From positions 76,622,504 to 76,686,503 of the forward strand of contig NC_134414.1 in NCBI RefSeq assembly GCF_030867145.1: DNA of 64,000 nt, written 5' to 3'. The position numbers were made by a program, and so were the translations under genes. Source of the stretch: Opisthocomus hoazin. Its lineage: Eukaryota > Chordata > Aves > Opisthocomiformes > Opisthocomidae. The notes under the pieces were generated by a model. It was not told the origin of the DNA. It did no database searches and worked only from the letters and a program-made list of their open reading frames with translations. Shown here piece by piece: positions 35,801-48,399 of the stretch. How positions within the stretch are numbered: position 1 is the first letter of the stretch; every line of letters starts with the position of its first letter.

Positions 35801-36941
35801 AATCTGCAAATAGGAGGGTAAACGTTGACTGTAGCACATCTGTACACACTCTGGAAAGGGATTTAATACTGAGAACCTAGCTAAGGCTCTCAATCATGCC
35901 CAAGTAAATGGATCTCATCTAGGAAAAATGTATAGCTGTGCTGGAAGCATACAAGGAGAAGAAAAAGCCCTTGTGGAATAACAAGGTCTTTCAACAACTA
36001 GATGTTACGCACCTACTGTGATTTAAGAAGTAGGAACATTTTGACTTGTAGATCTTTTTTCCTCCTGTCTACAGACTCTGTTTTATTCAGTTTTCTTTCC
36101 CATCTCCTGAGAGGTCTTTGGATGATACATCACATTATGACCTGTCATTTTGCGCTTGTCAGAAGGGTAGAAGAGGCTGTAGGAAATAAAAAAATGTTCT
36201 CCATAATTTTGAGGAAACACAAAGAGAAAATTCGGGGAGTTGTTACCAATCATGAATGACTTGTGGCAACTGTGAAGCATCGAGTTTGCATGAGCTACTT
36301 CTTAGGTGTTTCATGTGCTGGTCAGGAATTCACTTATGGAAAAATTACCGCTGTTCTGTTCTGTATTTGGCATCTTTGTTCTTATGCTTTGAATTGCTTC
36401 CAGTAAGGTTTTACAGCAAGTGAAATTTGAAATCTGCCATACTGCAAAGCTTCACTTTGGATCCCCCTATTTCACTCTCATTCTACTTTAAGCATTGTGT
36501 AGAATAAGGGTTGACTCTTTGCACTTAGTCATTTTCCTTGGTTTCTGACTGTTCTTTGCAATGCTATACCATTTGTGCTTGTGAAAAGGCAGCAAGCAAG
36601 AAGACTCTGCGAAGAGCACAGGAGAAGACTCTGGAGACCACAGGACTCCAAAGTGGGACTTTATTTGTATGCCTCTCCACTGCCCAAGCTTCTTTCATCT
36701 GCCAGCTCTGTTTTCCTTTCATTATCTTTTCCGTCTAGCTCTTTGCAGTAAAACCCATAGGGGTGTGTTTTTATGATTAAAATTACGGATTTAGAAATGT
36801 GTGAGAGGAAAGGGATTATGGACAGAGTTGCAGCAAGAAAGAAAGAAACAACACGAGGGAGGAAGGGTCTTCCACACCCGCTTCCACAGTTCCACACCAT
36901 TCACTCCATTTTGTATACTCTTGTTTGGCTGCTTCTAGGAC
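32804..36941. other. Intergenic, nothing seen
   Basis: No recognisable gene or repeat. A moderately GC-rich patch at about 34780-35300 yields overlapping open frames on both strands (up to 115 codons) that look like chance. Confidence 0.5.
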
Positions 36942-36977
36942 CTAGGTTCTTGGCCTTTTGGCTGAGGTCGAGTGTAG
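36942..36977 (+). pseudogene. U2-snRNA-like 5' fragment
   Basis: The bases at 36947-36977 match the first part of U2 spliceosomal RNA (about nt 6-36) with roughly five substitutions, including the exact block GGCCTTTTGGCT and then AGTGTAG. The U2 sequence before nt 6 matches poorly, and similarity stops after AGTGTAG, so the branch-point-pairing and Sm regions are absent. It cannot be a functional U2 gene. It is best explained as a truncated U2-derived pseudogene, although chance similarity over 31 bases is possible. Confidence 0.45.
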
Positions 36978-37815
36978 CGTATAGTGTAGGTGGGTTTCCC
37001 GTTGGTGTGTCTGTTGTATGCGTGCATGCACTTGCTGTTCTCTGGTGTACTCAGGTTAGGCTCTTGCAGGCTATAGACCTTTGTCCCATCAAGCATTACA
37101 GGACTGCATAGCAAAGATGCAGCAAAAGTGTTATTTCCTTGCTTTCTGAGCAGTGGCAATGTGTTGCTGTACTCCTCTTGACTACTAGACAGTGTAAACA
37201 TAGTTTCACTTTTCTGGAAGCTGACGAGTGATAACAACAGTGTTTTAATCAGGTTTTAATCTCAGCACACCGTGTAAATACATCTCTGTGTGACAGCAAG
37301 GTACTGCAGTAAATTGTAATTGGTTTTTTGTGGGTTTAGGGTTGACTTAATAGGTTATTGGAAATGCCATTCTGATGGAAAACAGCTTACGCACACTGCT
37401 GCTGTCTCCATGTAAGGATCTATCATATGATTGCTTGCCAGTCAGACAGAAATCACTTCATTAGATAGTGATACTTTTTTATTGTAATCCTCTTACTGAT
37501 GGATTTGAGGCTTAAAATACAGCGTGGTAGATTTGCTTTGTGCACTCCTCTCCTGTTCTGAAGTAGTGTTGGCAGAGTTTTCCTACTTCCGTTATTTTGA
37601 GGCCTCTTTTCCACAGCTCCGTGTTGGAACTGATTCAGGTTTAAACACTTTCCGTTGGAAAATATGTAATTGGACTCTAGGTAGGCCAGGAGGACAATCT
37701 GAAGACTTTAATGAAGAACTATAAGCCAGCAGCGTAACATAGCTGTGAGAAAGCTACCACCTGATTCTGCACACATCCAGCTAAATATTTCCAAGAATGG
37801 CCAATAAATATGAAT
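36978..37815. other. Intergenic, nothing seen
   Basis: AT-rich, only very short open frames. Confidence 0.5.
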
Positions 37816-37968
37816 ATAGAATCATAGAAGCATAGGTTGAAAAAGACCTCTAAGATCATCAAGTCCAACCATCCGCCCAGCACTACCATGCCTACTAAAC
37901 CATATCCTGAAGTGCCACATCTACACATTTTTTAAACACCTCCAGGGATGGTGACGCAACCACCTCTC
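37816..37968 (-). mobile_element. CR1 LINE, short 3' end
   Basis: Reverse tail ATAGAATCATAGAAGCATAGG, then the CR1 3' UTR block (AAGATCATCAAGTCCAACC) and the last ORF2 codons with TTTTTTAAACACCTCCAGGG-like sequence. Truncated near 37968. Confidence 0.88.
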
Positions 37969-40017
37969 AGGGGGTGGTGACTAAAGCTGTGGAGAGGCCT
38001 CACCTTGACCCCATTTCCAGCTCTCATCAGCTGTGACCAGGGGTATCTAGCAGAGACGCAGAAAGGGGCTGCTGGCGTTGGAGTGGAACGAGAGGCCCAC
38101 CTCCCAGGCAGTGGGCAGAACTTGTTTAGCCCAAGAGAGAGGAGAGGGGGTGTAATTTCTGTCTAAACCTGTGTTGGGGGAAATGAAAGAGTGGGAGAAG
38201 CTCACATCCAGAGAAGGAGGGGAGCCAGAAAATGATGCAGTCACAAAGACAAACCAGTCTGAATTGGCCGGGAGACAGCTGAGGCTGGAAACTGGGAGGA
38301 GGTTTCCTACCCTGAGGCTCTGTGTCATCGTTTTAGTGTATACAAAGGAAGCAAAATAATACTAGGCTGCTATGCCGCTGTCTGTTAAAGCAGCAGAGGC
38401 CTTGACTTCACATCCCAGCTGATCCTTCAGGTCCCATCTCTTCCCTCAGAGCAGTGAGCCATGCCTGCGGGCACGGCAGAGCAGGGCTGGTGTGCGAGCG
38501 CTGGGCGATCTGACTGGAGGAGGAGGATCAGCAGAGGCATGTGGGGCCAATCTCACACGGCCACGTGCGTCCAGCCCGGTCTTGTATGCCATGAGGTGGG
38601 CATAGAGGAGCTAGGGAAATGTTGTCATCTCCTGTCTCCTTATCTTTTCTAGCTCACGTTAATCATAGTTGGAGATGATGGAAGAAATGTCAGATTTTGT
38701 AAGGAGCCAGGAGCGCGGAGTTAATTCCCTGAGTTTGTTTCTCTAGTGGAAAGCTTACGGTGCTTTTCCCTGTCCCTGTTTGAGCTGGATGTCTGACACA
38801 AACAGAAGTGACTTGGTAGGAAACAAGAGGGAAGGAAAAGAGTATTATGAAGTAAATTCTTCATTTAATGTTTCTGGGATCCCCGGCCCCTCTCCCTTAC
38901 TAATTCAAAGGAGAAGCTGGGCAGTAGGCTGAAAATAGACTTCTGCTCTGAATCCAGATATCCCATCCCTAACTGGCCAGACTGACTTGACTGTCGGTGT
39001 GGCCCAGTAAAGAGATCCATGCGGTGTCATTGCTTGGGAGGACCTCTAGAAGGCATCGCCACTGCAGGCCCTGCCGATCCCACTCAGACAGGTATCGCCT
39101 CCTGAAAATGAATCATGAAGCTTCGATGCACCCCTTCTTCCCCATCCCCAGAGGGAGAATAAGGAGCGCTTTCTGCAGAGGGGAGCTGCCATCGTCAGAC
39201 GTGAAGAAGCTGTTGCTGGGGGGACAACGTAGCAAATAAGCTTTATTGATGACTGCGCCCTGTAAACAAAACTTTTCCTGTGAGTCTGGGAGTACTGCAG
39301 ATACTTGAAACATGTTTAGAGAAGATGAAAATTTCCTGTGGGAGGCAGAGCAGGAGTGAAATATTAATGACTTTATTATCAGCAGATACCTTTGAAAGAC
39401 AGTTGTAACCTTTGGGCTCAATCGTGCAGAGTGAACTTGGCATGTAGGCTGCCAGTGCTTACAGCTGACGCAGGCTAGACCGAATACTGTCAGGGGTTTA
39501 ATTTGATGCATTATTTTAATTTTGCTCTGACACACAAACAATCAGAGGTGTATGTGTTTGCAATCGGTGCAGCACCCTAGCGCTGCAGACTGTGAACGAT
39601 GCTTTCATTAGCCACCGGAAACTTTAAGATGTCGCTCAGGGCTTTCTTTTTGATGTATTATTGTGAAACGTATGGAGGCTGTTAGGCACTTCAGCTAAAG
39701 GCACAGAAAGATTTAGTGTAGTCTCTGTTCTACCTGAGAGGGCAGGCGTGGGTGAGAGTCAGGGAGCCTGGGGTTTCGTGGGGTTACAAAGAGTTTTGCT
39801 TTAACGTCTGTGTTATTTGAGGTGAGTTCTGCAAGTGTGACTTGATCCTAGAGCACCTCATCTTCAACTCGAAGGTGTTTCCAAGCGGTTTAGGGTATTT
39901 GGCTGAGGCAGTTTCTTTTGCAGGATGTAGGGCTGATAGTGCCAGCTGCAATTAGGTTTCCTTAATGCTTGCTTTATAAACCTCTGCCTTTGATTACTTC
40001 TGATTTTCCTGACTTTT
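37969..40017. other. Intergenic, nothing seen
   Basis: Mixed composition. Short open frames up to 142 codons (minus strand, 39541-39113) match no family I recognise. Confidence 0.5.
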
Positions 40018-41108
40018 TGTTTTGATTTGGCCTGGACAAATGCCAGGTGCCCACCAAAACTGCTCTGTCACTCCCCCTCCTCAGCTGGACAGGGGAGAGG
40101 AAATATGATGAAAGGCTCGAGGGTCGAGACAAGGACAGGGAGAGATCACTCACCAGTTACCGTCATAGACAAAACAGACAGAACTTGGGGAGAAAAGGGA
40201 GTTTAATTCATCACCAGTCAAATCAGAGCAGGATAATGAGAAATAAATCCAGATCTTAAACCACCTTCCCCCCACCCCTCCTTTCTTCCTGGGCTCAACT
40301 TCACTCCTGTTTCTCTCCCTCCTCCCCCCGAGTGGCGCAGGCGGACGGGAAATGGGGGTTACGGTCAGTTCATCACACGTTGTCTCTGCTGCTCCTTCCT
40401 CCTCAGGCGGAGGACTCCTCACACTCTACCCCTGCTCCAGCACCACACGGGATACAGTCCTCCATGAACTGCCCCAGTTTGGGTCCTTCCCACAGGGTGC
40501 AGTCCTTCAGGAACAGGCTGCTCCAGCGTGGGTCTCCCACGGGGTCACAAGCCCTGCCAGCAAACCTGCTCCAGCGTAGGCTCCTCTCTCCACAGGTCCG
40601 CAGGTCCTGTCAGGAGCCTGCTCCAGCACAGGCTTCCCACGGGGTCACAGCTTCCTTCAGGCATCCACCTGCTCTGGCATGGGGTCCCTTCCACGGGCTG
40701 CAGGTGGGTATCTGCTCCACTGTGGACCTCCATGGGCTGCAGGGGGACAACCTGCCTCACCATGGTCTTCAGCACGAGTTGCAAGTGAAGGCTCTCTGCT
40801 CCGGCATTTTGGGCACCTCCTCCCCCTCCTTCTTCACTGACCTCGGTGTCTGCAGAGTTGTTTCTCTCACATCGTCTCACTTCTCTCTCTCGACTGCCAT
40901 TACACCGCAGTTTTTTTCCCTTTCTTGAAAATGTTATCCCAGAGGCGCTACCACCGTTGCTGATGGGCTTGGCCTTGGCCAGCGGCGGGTCTGTCTTAGA
41001 GCCGGCTGGCACTGGCTCTATCAGACATGGGGGAAGCTTCTCACATAAGCCACCCCTATCGGCCCCCCCCCCCCCACTAGCAAAACCTTGCTATGCAAAC
41101 CCAGAACA
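40018..41108 (-). mobile_element. Solo ERV LTR, about 1.09 kb
   Basis: Starts TGTTTTGATTTGGCCTGGAC and ends CAAACCCAGAACA, i.e. TG...CA termini. The body holds many degenerate repeats of a CTGCTCCAGCGTGGGT / CCCACGGGGTCACA pattern (about 40430-40790), which I recognise from a long LTR abundant in many bird genomes. Compared with remembered relatives, the sense strand is minus. Minus-strand frames stay open for 155 codons (41012-40545) and 90 codons (40422-40150); these are LTR-internal frames, not viral genes. No gag, pol or env sequence is adjacent. I do not see a clean target-site duplication. Confidence 0.8.
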
Positions 41109-43264
41109 CTCTAAGAGCTAAAATGGTTATGCCGTTTCTGGGAATACCCTTTAGGAAAGTTACTTAGATTGTGTTGTGTTCTTGATGGGAAAAAAAATCT
41201 TGGTGTGCTACACTGATCTCTTGCAAGGGATGAAGGACTTAAAACTCAGTGAGCAGGTGAAGTCACTCTGTAGTTTGAAATGTGCCTTTTGCTGTTTGTG
41301 TGATAAAGTCAATGGGGAGATAACAAATCTTTGAAGATTTCAGGCCACACAAACTGGGAAAAGCCCTAGAGCTTGGTGGCTAAATTCTTCATAGAGGATA
41401 TGACATCTGACGGTCTGCAAATGGTGAAGAGGGCTGTTCCATCAGTCACTGCTCCTCACTGCAACAGCCTGTTGCAGCCACAGGTGCCAGACTTGAGGGG
41501 TGAGCCACTGGGGACTAGAGGGGCAAGGATAATTTGGGGAGAATCTGGGATAGAGGTATGGATAAGGAGACTGAACACTTCAGGGATGCTTGGGAGGGAA
41601 GAGTAACAGGACTGAAATCCAACAGGGCAGGAGGTGGAGCGGAGGCAAGGGACTGACGGAGCAAGAAGACTTGCACTAAGAACCTGTGAAGGATGTTGGA
41701 GTTGACTTTCGTGCCTTTATTTTTGGCCTACATCTAGAAATTTGCATTCGGGAAGTGCCAAGTTTCCAACAGCTGGTACCAAAGGCTGGGAAATGCCAAA
41801 ATTAGGGATTTCCCCCTGCCCTTCTCGCCCATGCTTCCTAGTGTGGGAGTTATTCTCATTACATTGTCACATGCTATTTTTTTCACAGAATTCGTGTCTC
41901 ATTCATTGTACTGGAGAGAGGGGGGCTCCTGTCATGAGCAGGGTCTTGAAGATGAGTAAGATGCCAGTGGTTCTGCCATGTTATCTCTTGCAGAAGATAG
42001 AACGTGGGTGCTGAGAGAGGGGAGAACTGCATGAAGAAAGAAGGTAATCTTACATCTGTCAGCAGTTGCCACAAATATTTTGCATGATGCTAATTATGTC
42101 ATCTGACCTCAACTTCTCACAAGGTTGGATGGTGGTCACTGGTGACAGGTTCCTCATTCACCGACCGCAAGCCTTGGGGTATGACTTGCACGAGCCCTGT
42201 TTGTTCACAGCTGCAGTTGCAGTCAAGAGCTGAGTGTAATACTATAGCAGGTTTTAGGTGCCTCAGCTGACACTCCAAAATGGGCAAATACTTTTCCTAA
42301 GGCTTTCTGTACATTAGATCTTCATTTATAAAGATGGGTTAATACATGTTCCTTTACCTCACAAGGTATTTTTGGAAGATAATTACTGGCTGGAAAAGTA
42401 CAGGAATAGAAAAGATTTTTTGTTTTTCCTCAGTCATGCTCTGGGCAATGCCATATAAACATGACCTGAAGGACAAAATGAAGCATGGAAAAGGTGCCCA
42501 GCCATGGAGGAGGAGAGCCAGGCATAACACATTGACGTGAGGGGACAAGTTAGGGAGCCGGGACTAGCAAGCACATTTCCTTAGAGGCCAAGGCAACTGG
42601 TGTGAATGCTGGCTGTGAGGCTGTGAAATCACAGACTAACTAGGGCATGTCTTGCTATAAGTAATAGTGTGTGTCAGGAGCGGACCTTTGAAATAAAGCT
42701 CTGGAGTGATCGCCTCTTTGGTTGATCTGGTTCTCGTGCCTTGCTACTGGGGCATGACAACTGGGTTCCTGAGCTGAACCTGAGCACCTGATGTGTCCTC
42801 CCCTGAGCAGGGCCAGGCTGCAGCCAGTTTGAAGGGAAACCACGAGAGTGTGGACGTGGTTTCCTCAGTGCCCTTGGCTCCGCAGATCGGCTCCTGTTAG
42901 GCCCCATCACTTGCCGGTATGAATAAAGCCCTAGGATCTCTCTGTGTAAATTCACACCTGTTTAGACCACTCTAAGGCGACTGGACTTCTGACCATGACT
43001 TTGCAGCCTTGACATGCGAGGTTGGTTCTGGGGAGAAGGGGTTGGTATGGATAAGGATGTACACAAAGGGGCTCAGTGCGTTTCTTAAGGGACAGTCACA
43101 GAAGTTCACTGTGGTAGTGGATATGTCAAGAGCATGCGTCAAAATAAAGCACAGAAATCCATTCACCTCAATCTTAATTCCAGGAAGAGTTTCTCTGTGT
43201 GATTCTGTTTCGTTATGGTATGTATATTAATGCACTGCACAAGTCTTCATATACTGCACATGGT
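41109..43264. other. Intergenic, nothing firm
   Basis: Only short open frames. AATAAA occurs near 42694 and 42917 in a segment that might be an old LTR or 3' UTR remnant, but nothing decisive supports that. Confidence 0.4.
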
Positions 43265-44436
43265 TTTCTCACAAATGCTTGGGGCTGGAGGACATTCATG
43301 CAGAGGGTGATGTAAGCACAAGGCTGCTGCCAATCATCTGTAGAAAATCATGGAGACCTCTCTGATGGTGGGGAAAAAGGCTGACGCTAATGGATGAGGA
43401 TCTAGAGATCACCAGGGCAGTCAGCGTCCCCTCCATCGCTTGGGCAGGAAGGATTGAACAGCACATGCCCTGGGAATCCCTTTTCAGGCTCATGAAGCAC
43501 CAGGTGGCTGTCAGGATTGGTCACCGTGGCTTCACCATGGGCACATCACGCCTGGTCAGCCTGGCTGCCTTCTGTGCAGAAACAGCTGGCTCTGGAGACA
43601 AGGGGACAGCAGTGGATATTGTTTATCTTGTCTCTAAAATGTCTTTTGATGTGGTCTCCCACAGGACTCTCATTTGGAAGCAGAGGAAATGCAGGCTGGG
43701 TGAAGGAATGGGAAAGATGGATTGGAGTTGGCTGAACTGCTGGACTCAAAGGTAATAATGGCTCAATGTCCAGGTGGGACGGCGTAGCAAACAGAGCATC
43801 CCACGGTCAATACAAGCAGTCCGTATTGTTCGATATCTTCATCACCGATTTTGGATGATGAGCCAGAATGCTCACCTTCAGCCATTTTATGGATGGTAGA
43901 AAGTATGGTAGAGGAGCACTGATAAACCTGAGGGTTGGGCCAGCAGAAACCTCATGAAGCTCAACAAGAAGTGTAAGGTTCAGTACCTGGGGCAGAACAA
44001 TCAAGGCATCAGCGCAGGGTAGGGACCAACTTGCTGGGGAGCACGTAGTGTGTAAGCTTACCTCCTCCAATCCTTTTTACGTACTCTGTGTTCCTCAGCT
44101 GTATGGACCATATGTTCTTCAGCTACCTAATGTGTGGCTATAAAAAAGCTGTGATATATTTGGAGCTGCTAGGATAACAGACAGTAGTCACAAGTTTTGG
44201 CAAACTGTCTGGACAGAAGAAAACACTCTCTCTGCAGCAAAGGTGAGTCAGTGCTGGAGCAGGTGCCCAGGGAGGCTGAGGGATCACCATCCTTGGAGGT
44301 GTGTGAAACAAAGCTGTACACAGCAACCCTCTCGAGTGAGTGCCTTCATCTAATTTTGAGGTTGGTGCTGTGTTGAGTGGGATTTGGAATAGATGACCTC
44401 CAGTGATCCTTTCCAACCTAAATTTTCCATGATTAT
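43265..44436 (+). mobile_element. Ancient, heavily decayed CR1 LINE copy
   Basis: A 121-codon frame (43390-43755) preserves a scrambled reverse-transcriptase signature. HRGFTMGTSRL corresponds to the family's [10 protein letters not shown], and AVDIVYLVSKMSFDVVSHRTL to AVDIVYLDFSKAFDTVSHNIL, with the catalytic Asp lost. Further on, frames are broken but DNA-level similarity continues: CGATATCTTCATCACCGATT at 43830 (LFNIFITDL region), GCAGAAACCTCATGAAGCTC at 43942, then a CR1-like 3' UTR with CCTTTCCAACCTAAATT at 44408. The copy is far older than the others here. The limits are approximate. Confidence 0.75.
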
Positions 44437-44473
44437 GGTCTGGGGAGGCAGTAAGCATAGTTCTTCCCAACTT

Positions 44474-46585
44474 CATAGAATCATAGACTCAGAGAATGGT
44501 TTGGGTTGGAGGGGACCTTAAGGATCATCTGGTTCTCACCGTCCTGCCATGGGTAGGGACACCTTCCATTAGACCGGGTTGCTCAAAGCCCCATCCAACC
44601 TGGCCTTGAACATTTCCATGGATGGGGCATCCACAGCTTCTCTGGGCAACCTGTACCAGTGTCTCACCAGCCTTAGAGTGAAGAATTTCTTCCCAGCCCA
44701 TGTGCAGGACCTTGCACTTGGCCTTGGGCAACTTCATGACATTCTCACAGGCCCAACTCTCAAGCCTGTCAAGATCCTCCTGGGTGGCATCCCTTCCCTC
44801 CAGCATGTCAACTGCACAGCTTTGTGTCACCAGCAAACTTGCTGAAGGTGCACACAATCCCAGCGTCCATGTCACCGACAAAGATATTAAACAGTGCTGG
44901 TCCCAATACTGACCCCTGAGGAACGCCACTTGTCACTGGTCTCCGCTTGGACATCGAGCCATTGACCACAACTCTTTGAGTTCGATCATCCAGCCAATTT
45001 CTTATCCATCAAGTGATCCATCTGTCAAATCCATGTCTCTCCAATTTAGAGACAAGAATGATGTGCTGGACAGTGTCAAATGCTTTGCACACATCCAGGT
45101 AGATGACATCAGTTGCTCTTCCCTTATCCACCAATGTGTAATCCTGTCGTAGAAGGCCACCAAATTTGTCAGGCATGATTTGCCCTTAGTGAAGCCACAT
45201 TGGCTGTCACCAATCACCTTCTTATTTTCCATGTGCCTTAGCACAGTTTCCAGGAGGATCTGAGCCATGATCTTTCCAGGCACAGAGGTGAGACTGACTG
45301 CCCTGTGGTTCCCCAGGTCCTCGTTTTTACCCTTTTTATAAATGGGGGTTATGTTTCCCCTTTTCCAGTCAGTGGGAACTTCACTGGACTGCCATGAATT
45401 CTCAAATATGTTGGATTGTGGCTTAGCAACTTCATCCACCAGTTCCCGCAGGACCCACGGATGCATCTCATCAGGCCCATGGACGTGTGCACCTTCAGGT
45501 TCCTTAGATGGTCTCGAACTGATCTCCTCCTGCAGTGGGTGGTTCTTCATTCTTCCAGTTCCTGCCTTTGCCTTCTACAACTTGGACGGTGTGGCTCAAG
45601 CACTTGCCAGTGAAGACTGAGGCAAAAGAGTCGTTGAGTACCTCAACCTTCTCCATATCCCAGGTAACCAGGTCTCAGTTTCCTTCCAGAGAGGGCTGAC
45701 GTTTTCCCTAATCTTCCTTTTATCACTGAAGTACCTATAGAAGCTTTTCTTGTTGCCCTTGACATCCCTGGCCAGATTTAATTCTATCAGGGCTTTAGTC
45801 TTCCTAACCTGATCCCTGGCTATTCGGACAGTTTCTCTGCATTCCTGCCAGGCTACCTGTCCTTACTTCTACCCTCTGTAGGCTTCCTTTTTGTGCTTGA
45901 GTTTGTCCAGAGGCTCCTTGTTCATCCATGCAGGCCCCTTGGCGTTTTTGCCCAACTTCCTCTTTGTTGGGATGCATCCTTGCTTAGCTTGAAGGAGGTG
46001 ATCCTTGAATATTAACCAACTTTACTGGGCCCCTCTTCCCTCCAGGGCTTTATCTCATGGTACTCTACCAAGCAGATCCCTGAAGACACCAAAGTCTGCT
46101 CTCCGGAAGTCCAGGGCAGTGAGCTTGCCGTGCACCCTCCTTGCTGCCCTAAGGATCTTGAACCCCACTATTTCATGGTCACTGCAGCCACGGCTGCCCT
46201 TGAGCTTCACAATCCCCACCAGCCCCTCCTTATTGGTGAGAACAAGGTCCAGCATAGCACCTCTCCTCATGGCCTTCTCTGTTACTTGGAGAAGGAAGCT
46301 ATCATTAACACTGTCCTGGAACCTTCTGGATTACTTATGCCCTGCTGTGTTGTCCCACCGACAGATATCGGCGTGGTTGAAGTCCCCCATGAGGACCAGG
46401 GCTTGTGAATGTGAGGCTGCTCCTATCTGTCTATAGAGGGCCTCATCTACCCAGCCTTCCCGGTCGGGTGGGCTGTAGCAGAGCACCACTATAACATCAC
46501 CTGTCCCTGCCGTGCCTTTAATCCTGACCCATAAGCTCCTCATCCATCCCCAGGCAGAGCTCCATGCACTCCAGCTTCTTACATT
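44474..46585 (-). mobile_element. CR1 LINE, 2.1-kb copy with endonuclease and RT parts
   Basis: The largest CR1 here. From right to left on the minus strand it contains the end of the endonuclease domain (46543-46331, ALVLMGDFNHADI; 46270-46055, RRGAMLDLVLTNKEG and GCSDHEIVGFKIL), a linker, the RT fingers/palm (45550-45002, [20 protein letters not shown] and [20 protein letters not shown]), and the palm motif region. The catalytic FADD reads FAGD because the first Asp codon is GGT (44829-44831). At about 44700 the sequence jumps from the RT middle directly to the last part of the 3' region, an internal deletion of several hundred bases relative to intact copies. The tail is at 44474-44500. 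Inactive. Confidence 0.93.
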
Positions 46586-48368
46586 TATCTTTCTGTCCTT
46601 TTTCTCTTGAAAAGAGAAGTTATGTGGAGTAGGAGGAACCCATGGAACATGGCTGTTGCAGTTCCATGAAGTGACCTATGCAGAAGGTGAAATGCTGGCC
46701 AAATGCCATTCACTGCAAGTGTGCTAGAAAGGGACATTTGTGTGACCCTATCTGCTGCTAGCCTTTTTTCTCCACCTGACTAACATTACTCTCTCCGACC
46801 CCCTTGGCATCCAAGCAAGGCTCGTTATAGAATTCCTATCACTCAAAATCCCCTCCTTGAGACACAAATGAAGCAACACTTGCTTGGCTGTACTCTTGAC
46901 CTCCTTACCTTGTTTTCCACCAGCACCTTTGTTCCCAGGCAATGTGATCTGCTGCTCACACGCTGTTTTCCAACTAACATGTACTGGGTGTGACGTGCTC
47001 AGCAAAACACAAACAGCAATGTCACTTGCCAGGAAGTTCCTCTGCCTTGACAGCTCATGCTGTTGACTCACTGGCAGGTTTTTAAGCTGGAGCACCACTG
47101 CTATGGACCCGGCTTTACTGGAGGACAGTACTTCTGGCACACCTGAACAGCACGGTGCGTGTGCTGTGCCTTTCAGAGACACGCAGTAAGTGTTCGATGG
47201 CTGGTGCATATTGCTTTGATTGAAGCTTGACACCCACGTAGCAACTGGGGTGGTCAGTGTGTGGTAGGAGTGCAAACCACTCTGTTGTTAATCCTTTTAC
47301 AGCTGCAGAAGCTATAAGGTATTTTTGTGAAGGTAATGAAATGTGCGTGGAGAAAATCCTTGGTTTTGCTTATTTGGCCTATCATGGGGTTTTTTTGGTC
47401 ATTTTGTGGGTTGGGAGGGTGGCCAGGGTCAGACTCTGGAAACAAAGAGAGTATTTTTTGTTAATTAAGAAAAATTATGCTTGAGTTCTAAATGAAATCA
47501 GAATACCCTTAAGCTGCCCTGCTGTGAATGCTTTTACGCAGATCTTCTGGCAGCGAGTAAAGTGTTGTCACCACTCCTGTGCCTCGTATTTGTTATTTAG
47601 GCATGTACTCGGGGATTTCTGGTGAAGACAGGGCAATATTAATGCTGCTGTGCAAGCCCTGAGTGAAACTTCACCCAAACATGGGCAAACAACTTCAAGA
47701 GAGGCTTTCCAACCAGAACGAGTGGAGAGAGGCTAGAGAAAAGTTGTGTTAAGGATCCGTATCCCAGACTGATCCATAGGTTGTACCGAGACTCTGTAGT
47801 CATCCCTGCAGACTTTCTGCATCCCACAGCCACTAAACAATACTCCCAAACTGACTCTGTTTCGACCATGGGTGCACATTTAGGAAAGGGCAGAAGGAAT
47901 GTGACCTGAATTTACAAAGGTCCATTAATGGAAAAGTCATCACAGCCCTTAGTAAAATGTCTTAATTACCTCCACAGGTAATTACCTTCCATTATCATCA
48001 CAGTTAAATATTTATTATTTACTTCTACTCTAAACTTTCTTCAAGCTTTGTCTGTTCAAACTTGAGATGCTTGAGTTCGCTACAGCCAGGAGATTAGATG
48101 TGATGTCTGTTCTGGTATAGATGCCAGTGGAGGATCCTGCACCTTACCATAACAATCATTAGAGGTCGGAAGAACTGGGACGGACTTGTAGCAGTGGGGT
48201 TTCTGCCTTTCCTCATATTCTCACGTACGTCACCGCTCCTGTAATCCTCCATGGAATAAGGCTCTGTTCCTGGCAGGCACTGCAAAAGCACTGTCAGCTT
48301 TTCAACTTCTTTGACCTTGTATGTTAGTCCCACGATATGTGGGCTCAAGAGAAACGGAAAGGGATAAA

Positions 48369-48399
<31 letters not shown>

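Noticed and set aside
42600-42950. Possible old LTR or retroposed 3' UTR (two AATAAA signals near 42694 and 42917)
   Set aside because: No termini, target-site duplication or coding remnant seen; insufficient to call.
46748-47275. 175-codon minus-strand frame
   Set aside because: No domain recognised, average composition, no splice or promoter context; length within chance for this much sequence.
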